From: Artemia franciscana
Taxonomy: Eukaryota; Arthropoda; Branchiopoda; Anostraca; Artemiidae
Assembly: GCF_032884065.1 (NCBI RefSeq)
Contig: NC_088863.1
Coordinates: 66,111,419 to 66,175,418 of the forward strand
Reading direction: 5' to 3'
Length of the DNA stretch: 64,000 nt
The translations under genes were made by a program, and so were the position numbers. Shown one piece after another: positions 55,126-64,000 of this stretch. A model generated the notes under the pieces. The model was not told the origin of the DNA, searched no databases, and saw nothing but the letters and a program-made list of their open reading frames with translations. Position 1 is the stretch's first letter. Each line of letters begins with the position of its first letter.

Positions 55126-55994
55126 GCTATGTAAAAAATAATCTGTACTATTTTGTATAATTGACCACTGATGTGATTAATACTATTGGATGATTAAAAA
55201 ACTCAGTTTTATCGACAATTTGCTTAGTAGCAACAAATGCATTTCGTTTCTCTTTGCTTCGACGAAGTTTGTTAACTTTAACGTAAGTACTGGGAAAGGA
55301 AATATATATAAAGGTTTGATTGGTTAGACGGTTCCAGCCATTCTGCAGCACAGAGTTTATAATGAGGCTTTCCAGCTTTCACGAGAGCCAAGTCACTTTG
55401 GATACTAGCCTAACATACACAATCTCTCCTACGGTCGGGACTTCACATGGGCTCAGTGTAACAAACTTAAGTATGGGGGCATTTTGCTTCACATGTGTGA
55501 GAAGCTTGCACAGGTGAAGAATATTGTCCTCGTCTTTTGTGCACGTTACCAAGCAGCTTGAAATGATTTGCATGCTCAGGACCTATGCCCCATGTATTTA
55601 ATTCTATCTTCATTGATACTGTCTTTAATATATTACGCTGATGATGCTTTGAATCGTTTCCGCACTCTTCAAAGAATAAATGATATCATAATGATATGAA
55701 TGTTTCACACTTCATCAGGAGTATCAGAAGCTCAGCCTTTTTGTCAATTCAAATAAGCCTGCATCTTGTTTATATAGGCCTTCCCATTGGCCTCTCGATA
55801 CGTCAGACAGATTCGTAGGTCATCTCATGCTTCACATATAGGCTTCTTATGCACTGATTGTTGCAGAAAATTTCAGAATCAACCGCCTACTATTATCAGT
55901 CTTTTCAATGTCGTAGCCCTTCCTTACACGTTATATATTATAATACAATTGTTATGTATCATATTTTATATATTATATATATATAATATACCTT
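55126..55994. other. Uncertain minus-strand frames, no family recognised
   Basis: Frames at 55148-55351 and 55379-55573 (minus) precede the RT relic in its reading direction (CTKDEDNILHLCKLLTHVKQ) and may be its upstream part. No motif proves this. Confidence 0.3.
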
Positions 55995-56075
55995 GTACCA
56001 GCGTAGTGGAACAAGCCGAGTCTCCGTGTTCGAGAGTTCTCGGGTTCAATCCCGCGCGGTGCAAGGAATGCAGCT
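55995..56075 (+). other. tRNA-like sequence with B box
   Basis: ccttgta...tgcaagg can pair as an acceptor-like stem, and gggttcaatcccgcg contains a good RNA polymerase III B box (GGTTCAATCC). D and T stems do not pair properly and no clean anticodon arm forms, so it is a tRNA-derived remnant, not a working tRNA. Confidence 0.5.
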
Positions 56076-56099
56076 GCAACAAGTAGAGTTTCTAATTTT

Positions 56100-56425
56100 A
56101 GCCGTCCTGGCCGAGTGGGTTGGTGCGCTGGATTCGGGATCCCTTGTCTGAGAGGACACGGGTTCGAATCCCAGTGTGTCCAATTCTTCAGTTTGGAACG
56201 GGGGTCAGTTGCGTGACTCTGTAAGCTTAGCCAGAGTCGACCCAGCTCTAAATGGGTACCTGGAGAAATCTGGGGAAGGTAAACAGGAAGGGTGTGCGAA
56301 AGCACAGGATGGCTGGCGCCAAACCCCCCCCCCCCCCCCCATTGCACTTCCTGGCTGAAGCGCCAAGTAACGGAGATCAGCACCGCCGGTACGGACTGTA
56401 AAGTCTAATGCCGTATCCTTTACCT
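56100..56425 (+). mobile_element. tRNA-derived SINE, well-kept copy
   Basis: The head has an A box (tggccgagtggg) and a B box (ggttcgaatcc) at the usual spacing, the internal RNA polymerase III promoter of a SINE. The body reads cagttgcgtgactctgtaag, cagagtcgacccagctctaa, atgggtacctggagaaat, ggaagggtgtgcgaaagc and ends tgccgtatcctttacc. A 16-17-nt C run interrupts it near 56326. The second copy is at 21268-21625. It depends on a LINE for movement. Family name not assigned. Confidence 0.85.
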
Positions 56426-59400
56426 TTTTTTTATATTTTAAGAAGGCCTGTTCCTTTCGGTTTGCCAAACTTTTGTTTGGCAAACTGATTTTTTTTTTCA
56501 CTGATATTTTTTTATTCTTTGACCCTGATTTATCCGATTTTCAAATTAATTGTCAAATATATTAATTGTCAAATAACATAAATTTTCATAGAAACATCTT
56601 ACACTAAATAAAATAATAATGAAAACAAATTGTACATCTTGCAATTTTTTAGAGAGGGTATGGCGGTAGAAGTGATTCCACCCTCTGGTGTAGAATCCTG
56701 CGTGGTGTGTAGTTTACTTTTGGTTACTTTGACCTGGAAACTAATGTGGAATAGGAAAATTAGCCTACAACTTGATTTAATTTTTTAACTCCTAATTGAA
56801 GGTGATTGCAGAGAGCGTTAAATCTCTTCCTATTCATAGTTTCGTGAGTCCCACTAGATAGTCGTTATGTGAACGAATTGTAATAGCGTTTATGTAATAT
56901 GTAATAAACGCTATGTAATAGCGTTTGCGAAATCAAATTTTAGAGTTTTGGGAGTTTGAGATCCAAGAGTAAATTTTGAAATTTAGGCTAAGAAAAATAA
57001 GCAGATTAATTGCAGAATAATTAAGGATTTAATTTGCGGAATAATTTAATTTGGGATGATTAAGAGTGATGCAAGTTGCTGATGTTTTAAAGTGGCTGGG
57101 ATTTCTCGCTTTTGTAGTGTCTATTAGTTGGGTCTTGAGAACATTTTTTGGGGGATATTTCGTGGGAGGTTCCTGCTGGTTTCATTGGAGGAGTTTTAAA
57201 TAGAGAGAAAAATATACTTAATATTTGGTTGAGTCATACATATGTAGCGCGTTAGGCAATAGCTAACGACGTTTTCGGAGATGATCATTAATTTTGAAGC
57301 ATTGTTATGTATAAGAGAAGATTATTATAAGAAAAGTAAAAACACACTTCTAAGCTGAAAACGAGCTTGGCGGGCCTTTAAACCCACGATTTTATCGAAA
57401 ATCACTACATTTTGAATACTGTTCCTATAGTCTTCTATGAACGCAGCATCCAGGATTCTTTCCGAAATAAAACTTTGAAAAATATCAAAATGTGTTCTTA
57501 TGTATTTTTATTATGGTTTTATGAGTCGAACAAACGTTTCGGAGAGGGGGGTCAAACCCTAATCCTTTCCCTGAATACGGCCTTATTTCTACGATTTCTA
57601 TCTGAATAGTCTATTTTTTGACGTCCGGGTGCCCACTTTCAACCATTTGGTGCACATTTTGAAATGCCACGTGTGTTGTTCGGTTCTCCCATGCTTGGCA
57701 TGTGCCACATTGATTGCATGATTTCTGAAGGTAGGAGCCCCGTGTTTCGCCTCTTTGGAAGGTTTATCCAATTTCACTTTTCCCTTTCCAAGATAAAATC
57801 CTATATGCGTGCTTTATATGTTGTTTTATTCCGTTCGGCCGTTATCTCTGCTTATTTGTTAAGGCATCTCTCATTGAGAGGATGAAACTCATTACGAAAA
57901 GAATTGCTCGTGTCTTCACGATACTTCAGTCATCTTGTATTAAATGTTTCCAACTTATATTTCTTTGATTGATTCTCCAAGATCGATAAGCTGTGCCCCA
58001 CACTAACCAAATGTTTCTCCCCTTAGGCTGTTAGTATTCGATCAAGAGATAGTCACGTCCACTTTTAAGCTAATTTTGTCAATATGAATTATACCTTGTT
58101 TTGGCAGAGTAGTCGGATTAATCAACTGATTTGGGCTGAGTGGACTGCGAATCAATTTCACAGTATAGACCAGTAGAAGTTTTCGGTGAAGTACATCAAT
58201 GGTTTTGTTCTTTGAAGGGGCCTGAAACCAAAAAAAGCAGCAAGAAACCAAATCGTATTTTACCAAAAACATGTAACAAATGTTGGGTAGTTTTCTTTCA
58301 AATCTTGATCGGTGGAGGGGTTCTCTTCCTCCTTGTCTAGGTGTGTCAATATTAGCAATGAATCGGCATTGTGTTCATATTTTCCTTCTTTCCCTATGTT
58401 CTTTCTCCAATTTCCCGTTTTTCTTTAGTATTGTTCCAAGTTAGACGAAGAATGTATAGACTATGTTTTATTGTCTAATGTATGACTAGTAAAAACAGGG
58501 AGAGGGGTTAATATTTTATCATGTTCATACAACTTGTGTTTTTTCTCTTTCGAGGGGCAAGAAATAATTTTGAAAGAGGCTGAAATCTTGATGTTTCACA
58601 GAGGTGTGCTGGCATAAGGGTACCCCCTCGTTCCCAAATAATAATAAATGTATTTATTTTATTTTTTTAGTTCTTTCTTTAAATTGTTGTCTATCTGATA
58701 ATATATTTTATAGTATTTGCATGGATTTATTTTCGAATTTGCAAAAAAAAAACTGACAAAAAAGCGTAAATTATAATAAATTATGGATAAGAAAAACATA
58801 TTGGGACTTGATACTGGCCCTAAGTCATATGACCATAGCAACCAACAGTTTAAAAAGAACGTTTAGCAAGGATGATTGGCGAGAAAAGGTAACTTTTACT
58901 ACTGAAATGTTATTATAGCTTACTGAAAAATGCTAGAATTTTCAAAAATAACAAAAAGAAACCTCGAAAATGTCGTCAAATCGAAAGGAAAAGTACACCG
59001 TTTGAATCGCCTTGGTCAAAAACTATGGAAAAATTAAAGACCCAACCTTCAACAAAAAGGAAAGTCACTTTCTTAGCATGGGTAGTACCTTTTTTTTTCT
59101 CTCCGCTGCTAGTCATACACTGGAATATTATGAAAAAGGGTTTAACGGCTCATTTAATAGCTGATTTTATATTTATTTATATTTTGTAAAATCAACTTGA
59201 TTACGCCATCTTCATACAGCATAGAGCATACTTCATAAGTGCCATATAGCACCCAAACAGGGTACTTTAGATGTCATTTCCGGAATGCAAAGGCTGGGAA
59301 GAAAAAGAAGGATGACATCAGAATTTTCATGATTTCGATACCTTGAACTTGAGTTTGGCCATCCTCTATTATATGCACCCCTCCTAGCCTCCTCTTCTTC

Positions 59401-59481
59401 TTGTATGGATGAATATGGAAACGCTTACGCATAAGGGCATCAGCGGAGCCAAATTTCGCGCCCTGCAGTGTGTTGCTGCAT
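56426..59481. other. No gene recognised
   Basis: AT-rich. The hairpin-like cgtttgcgaaatc/taatagcgtt words at 56880-56935 repeat (gcgtttatgtaatatgtaat, aaacgctatgtaatagcgtt). Frames at 57664-57885 and 58042-58340 have no motif. Confidence 0.45.
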
Positions 59482-59681
59482 CAGAGGCGGTTTTAGGATG
59501 GAGATTGAGGTGTGATTGACCTGGGTGCAGAAATTTTAGGGGTGCTAAATTTCAAATAAACAATGTAACGATTATAATAATTTTGTAATTTTGTAATTTT
59601 ATTAAAATAAAGTACAGGACGTGGTCGGTAAAACTTTTCGGAGATTTGCTCCGGGCATAAGAGCGACTAGAACCGCCACTA
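59482..59681. mobile_element. hAT-type MITE, 200 bp
   Basis: CAGAGGCGGTTTTAG at left and CTAGAACCGCCACT at right form a terminal inverted repeat. Flanks tgctgcat and tgctatag agree at 5 of 8 bases. A partial relative lies at 42785-42930 (ggtggttttag, attttattaaaataaag). Confidence 0.68.
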
Positions 59682-59689
59682 TGCTATAG

Positions 59690-59762
59690 CTAGGTTTCGG
59701 ACTCTGGGTCCCGTATTACCGAGGCGAGATCACACCCACTGCGCCATCTCAGGACTCTAGCC
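59690..59762 (-). other. tRNA-like A-box sequence
   Basis: On the minus strand gagatggcgcagtgggtgtgatctcg carries a perfect A box (TGGCGCAGTGGG). The expected B box is degraded to ggacccagagtcc. Probably a tRNA or SINE-head relic. Confidence 0.4.
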
Positions 59763-60282
59763 TCTTTAATAATTTTCCATTAATCTTCTGCTGACAAACA
59801 GAACTAGCAAGCTACTGCAACGTCATATAGAGTCGTTTAAAGTCTTATTTCAGAGGTAATTTATATAAATATACACGTACTTTTTATTAACTCAAATTGT
59901 GATAACAGTCATGAAGCGTCAAATAGCACCTACAAAATGGCATTTTTTGGTGTCATTTCTAAAGAAAAAATGCTACGAGGCGTGAAAAGGGCCCCATTTT
60001 AAAGCTCGCGATCATATCTATGTGTTCTTTGTAAGCTCTTTATTATAAATCCATCATACAGTGCCATATGGCACAAAAATGGAAGGGGGTAGTTTCTAGA
60101 GTATAAACGCTGGGGAGCATGGAAAGGTAGCCTGAAATACAAATCTACTTGGTCGAAAACCGATTACCAGAGGTTTAGAATTTCCCCTTTTTACTGATGT
60201 CCTTCTCAGCTTCTTTAGCACATAGCAAAGAGTAAATTTACAGTTGCGCTTTTGAAAAAAAAACCAACAAAACTTAATTAAA
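59763..60282. other. No gene recognised
   Basis: Contains two gccatat(a/g)gcac(c/a)(c/a)aaa words (near 59240 and 60063) and a related tcaaatagcacctacaaaat, hinting at a diffuse repeat. Confidence 0.4.
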
Positions 60283-60580
60283 TGAACGTTAAATGAAAAA
60301 AAACAAGGTTTTTAACTGAAAGTAAGGAGCGACATTAAAGCTTCAAACGAACAGAAATTATTCCATTTATGAAAGGGGTGTCCCCTCCTCAATGCCTTCC
60401 TCTTTACGCTAAAGTTTGACTCTTTCTCACAACTCTACTTTTTAAAACAATAAAAAACTTTAGCGTAAAGAGCGAGGCGTTGAGGAGGGGACAACCCCTT
60501 TTATAAACGGAATAATTTCTGTTCGTTTTAAGTTTTAATGTCGCTCCTTACTTGCAGTTAAAAACCTTGTTTTTTCATTC
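60283..60580. repeat. Palindromic repeat, best copy (~298 bp)
   Basis: Arms of about 130 bp pair almost throughout: aaatgaaaaaaaacaaggtt with aaccttgttttttcattc; gaaagtaaggagcgacatta with taatgtcgctccttacttgc; aacgaacagaaattattcc with ggaataatttctgttcgtt; gggtgtcccctcctcaatgc with gcgttgaggaggggacaacc; ctctttacgctaaagttt with aaactttagcgtaaagag. The loop is about 40 bp. No coding capacity; MITE or foldback type. Confidence 0.92.
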
Positions 60581-60839
60581 AATTTCTGAATGTTTTTAAT
60601 TAATGCATGTTTTGATTTTGCCTCACCACACATGAATAATTAAAGCAAATTTGTACATTAATTTTTTTTGGCTAAATGGCTTTCTCATCGTTTTGACCTG
60701 ACAATTTTGATAAAAAAATGTGGGAGAGGAGGCCTAGTTGCACTCCAATTTTTGGCGACTTAAAAAGGCAACTAGAACTTTGAATTTTTTACGAAGGTTT
60801 TTATTAGTACGGTAATAAATATGCGTAACTTATGAATTA
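60581..60839. repeat. Dispersed family, linker segment
   Basis: aatgcatgttttgattttgc and acacatgaataattaaagca are the reverse complement of sequence at 49600-49660 (ttaattattcatgtgcgg, aaatcaaaacatgcac), so the linker between palindromic units is also repeated. Confidence 0.7.
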
Positions 60840-61110
60840 ACTTACGTAACGAAATTCTATGATTGTATGTTTGTATTACATATATGAGGGGGTTCTCCCC
60901 CTCGTCAATACCTCACTTTTTACACTTAAGATTCAACTTTGTCCCAATTATTTAAGAATATGACCCTTGAATCACAAACGCCATAGAATAAATAGTTGAA
61001 ATTACTAAAAATACTTTAGCGTAAAGAGTGAGTTATTGTGGAAGAGACGAACCCCATTTTATGCGTAATAATTTCTGTTCGTCTTATGTTCTAATGCTGC
61101 TCCTTACCTC
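60840..61110. repeat. Palindromic-type repeat, diverged copy
   Basis: ttctccccctcgtcaatacc and ctttagcgtaaagagtgagt are the two arms, collinear with 50925-51265. Confidence 0.75.
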
Positions 61111-61952
61111 CACCACAAAAAACCTTTTTTTTTAATTTATTTTCTCATTGTTCTTTTAAATAATGGTTGAAAATCCTGCGGTCCCCTCATGGAAATTTTC
61201 TTCCCTCAGGGTAAATTCCTCCATGGAACAATACTCCCACGTAACCCCCTCCCCGACCCCCTTTAAAGTGAAAAAGTCCCCCTGAAATCGTCTGTACACG
61301 TCCCAGTAACCATTACTTTGTGTAAAAAATGGTCAAAGTTTATGACTTGCATCCCCTCCCCCGGGGACTGTGGGGAAGACAGTCGTTCCCAAAGACATAA
61401 TTCTCAAAATTTTGATTTCTTCCAGTAACTTGGGAGAAAAATGAGCGTGGGAGGGGGCCTAGGTACCCTCCAATTTTTTGGTAACTTAAAAAGAACATTA
61501 GAACTTTTAATTTCCGTTAGAATGAGGCCTCTCGTGACATTCTAGGACCACTGGTTCGATACGATCACCCCTGGAAAAAAAAAAAAAAAAACACGCATCC
61601 GTGATCTGTCTTCTGGCAAAAAATACAAAATTCCTCATTTTTGTAGATAGGAGCTCGAAACTTCTACAGTAGGAGTCTCTGATACGTTAAATCTCATGGT
61701 GTGATTTTTGCTAAGATTCTTCGACTTTTAGGGGGATGTTTCCCCCTATTTTCTAAAGTAAGGCAAATTTTCTCAGGCTCATAACTTTTGATGGGTAAAA
61801 CTAAACTTGATGAAACTTATATATTTAGAATCAGCGTAAAAATGCGTTTTTTTTTATATAACTATTGGTATCAAAATTCTATTTTTTAGAGTTTCGGTTA
61901 CTATTGAGCCGGGTCGCTCCTTACGTTCGTTACCACGAACTGTTTGATTATT
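61111..61952 (+). repeat. Dispersed transposon-like family, long copy
   Basis: Collinear with 51270-51545 at the start and, inverted, with 48530-49150 in the middle; collinear with 49972-50213 at the end (cgttaccacgaactgtttgat at 61932-61952). No recognisable protein. Probably the body of a non-autonomous element whose internal parts also occur alone. Confidence 0.8.
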
Positions 61953-62616
61953 CTTAGTAGCACAGGTTTATTACGAAACTAAGGTTAGGCCTAGGAATGC
62001 CCCGAACACCTGTAGGAATTTCGAAAAATAGTAGAGTTTGAAAGCCCTTGAAAATGTCTTTACCTTGAGGCCTTGCTACATTCTCTTCTTTGTCTTTAGC
62101 TCAACGGATCTATACTCATTTAGGGTTAAATATGAATTGATAGTACAAAAATAATAAAAAATTATGTCTTCTTTGGGCTTCACTTGCCAGCTCGTAAATA
62201 AAGGACCTTAATTTGTAGCTGTCTATTATTAAGTCGTGAATATTTTGGCTCCTCTTTTTACTGTCAAATTTTGAAGTCCAAGGAGCAAAAATCACCGAAA
62301 TATTCTTTCTTAAGAGAAGTCCAACTTTTTCTTAGTAATTAAGCTGCAAAAGCTATGAAATTAATTTTTGTAAGTCATATAAACTACATCTCTAAAATTC
62401 TTTTGTTTTAAACATGTCTAAAATGTCCTTTTTTAGTTTTTGAAAACTAAAAAGTTTTCTAAAATCTCTACATATTCCATATTGGGCAGTATTTCATAAA
62501 CAACGGTGTTTTTTATCTCCAATTTTCAAAGAAACCATTGATAATATACATACTCGTTGGACACTTTGTTTTTATAGAATCCGGGTTTTTCAAGGGTGGC
62601 TTAAGCGGGATGTGAA
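61953..62616. other. No gene recognised
   Basis: AT-rich, no motif. Confidence 0.5.
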
Positions 62617-62624
62617 GTAAAGCC

Positions 62625-62768
62625 CAGAGGCGTAGCTCCAGCATTTTGTTGGGAGGAGAGAGTTAAGAGTGGTTCCCGCCCGGAGACTCAAGGGTCATGG
62701 ACCATCTAATACTTTTTCCTCAAAAATTATGAAGACGACTGCCCCCCCCTCCCCCAACGACGCCACTG
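62625..62768. mobile_element. Small hAT-type MITE (144 bp) with 8-bp target duplication
   Basis: CAGAGGCGTAGC at left and GACGCCACTG at right are inverted terminal repeats. The flanks gtaaagcc (62617-62624) and gtaaaacc (62769-62776) differ at one of eight bases, a good hAT-type target duplication. Non-coding. Confidence 0.8.
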
Positions 62769-62776
62769 GTAAAACC

Positions 62777-64000
62777 TATATATGTAGGCTATAGTGCCCT
62801 ATAGAAAAGCTAATTTGACTTCTTTAGTTCCATTGTCCCGAACAAAAATCAATTGAAAAGGAATATTTTTCTTACGGAGAGTAAAGACGAAACTTAAAGC
62901 TAAAAAATTACTGCTTCGCAGTTTTTGCAACATCTGTCGGCAATATATTGTTTCAAACCAATTAACTCTAAACATTTACGAAAATTTGTAGAATTCTGAA
63001 AATAAGGGCTTTACTGAAAACGGATCTTGCTTGAGGTTTGAGAAAATTAAATTTTAGACTAAAATCTTTTCATTTCATGACCAGTGAAAGACTATAAAAA
63101 CCCTTACAAATTAGTGTTTTATGTTCGTCAGGGTAGTTGAGGACTTTTCAGCTCCTAAATGTCTTCCGTTTCGTGGATTTTGTGTTTTCAGTAATTCGCT
63201 AGTTTTTCAGAATTCCATAGGTTCAGGGAAATATATATATAGTCAGTTTATTCGAACCAATTTTGCCGATGTATGTTGCGTAAACTTTGAAGCAGTAATT
63301 TTTGTAAGTTTTAAGTTCCATCTTTCCTCTTCTCTTCCATCAGAAAAAAATTCGTTTAAAATTAATATCTGACTATAAAATTGTTCACCGGTTGCTAATT
63401 CCCTTGTGCTTTGATTAAAAAGTCATTAAGGCCTATTTCTGATTAACACCCTGCTGTGTATTAACCATTTGAGGATGAAGTTGTCAACATGTCAGCATTC
63501 AATTTGAATGGTATTTTATTTCTGCCCTTCTGCTGTTAAATGGTATGTTCCGCTATTAATTCCGCTATGTCTAATAGCATGAATCCCCAACCTCAAGGCT
63601 GTGTCCAGGATTTTTGTTCGAGAAAGGGGGGGGGAGGTTACAAAGAAACTTTCAGAACTCATTAAAGTGTGTTTTTAGGCAGTTTTGATGCTTTTTTATA
63701 AGTCCGTCAAAATTTCAGGGGAGAGGTCAAACTGGCTAACTCCCACTCCCTGGATAAGAGCTTGCCTAGCATAAATATTTCCTGGAATTTTTCTCACTGG
63801 TTCCCCTCCCAAAAAAATATTGCGTACTTGCCCAAAGAGATGGGCTAGTGGAGTAAATTAACGGAAACGTAAAGGAGGGAGGATTGAATGTATTTTTTTT
63901 AATGCTGCTAGAGGCACTTTCATTGTTTGTTCAGTTTTTTCGCTAAAAGAAAAAAAAAATAAACACAAAAAGGCCATCGTCAAAGAAATACAAGAAACTA
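62777..64000. other. No gene recognised
   Basis: An open frame at 63121-63372 has no family match I know. A G run lies at about 63627-63636. The remainder is AT-rich. Confidence 0.45.

Noticed and set aside
56101..56182. A functional leucine-type tRNA gene
   Set aside because: The A and B boxes are good but the acceptor and T stems do not pair, and the sequence continues into a SINE body shared with 21.3 kb.

Overview
The window is eukaryotic nuclear DNA. It is AT-rich and intron-bearing, carries many poly-A/T tracts and tandem repeats, and is crowded with decayed transposons. Split genes with GT-AG boundaries, an arthropod-style initiator (TCAGTC) and non-LTR/Penelope/hAT/Helitron relics point to an invertebrate, most likely an arthropod. 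The repeat style reminds me of a crustacean such as Artemia; that is memory-based inference and is untested. No bacterial operon, CRISPR array or viral gene is seen.

Host genes are few. (1) Two exons (9114-9369 and 16530-17789, + strand) splice in phase 0 into the C-terminal part of a leucine-rich-repeat transmembrane receptor: about 12 LRRs, an LRRCT cap with a long insert, one membrane helix and a 71-residue tail ending in a PDZ-type motif. The ~7.2 kb intron holds a 0.5 kb tandem duplication of the exon end and an 11-copy 108-bp minisatellite. (2) A signal-peptide first exon (46157-46298, +), possibly glypican-like, has a plausible promoter before it and a GTGAGT donor after it. (3) A kelch-repeat fragment (25709-25905, +) lies between short direct repeats and may be an exon or a broken copy. 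(4) Coding-like segments of unknown identity lie on the - strand at 36220-37020.

Mobile DNA fills most of the rest. 4.9-6.5 kb: a Penelope-like element with a GIY-YIG endonuclease, inverted terminal arms and hammerhead-ribozyme-like cores. 7.4 and 13.8-14.1 kb: 3' ends of an RTE-like retrotransposon. 21.3 and 56.1 kb: two copies of a tRNA-derived SINE. 27.1-27.6, 39.9-40.2 and 43.0-43.3 kb: hAT transposase relics. 31.3-35.7 kb: a long decayed RTE-like element, pierced by a second non-LTR fragment and then tandemly duplicated at its 3' end. 44.3-45.8 kb: a non-autonomous Helitron inside an older inverted-repeat element. 46.6-52.8 kb and 59.5-62.8 kb: hAT-type MITEs, foldback elements and a palindromic repeat family.

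The likely history is layered. Old transposons were hit by younger ones, and several loci then underwent local tandem duplication. Long stretches between these features show nothing recognisable.
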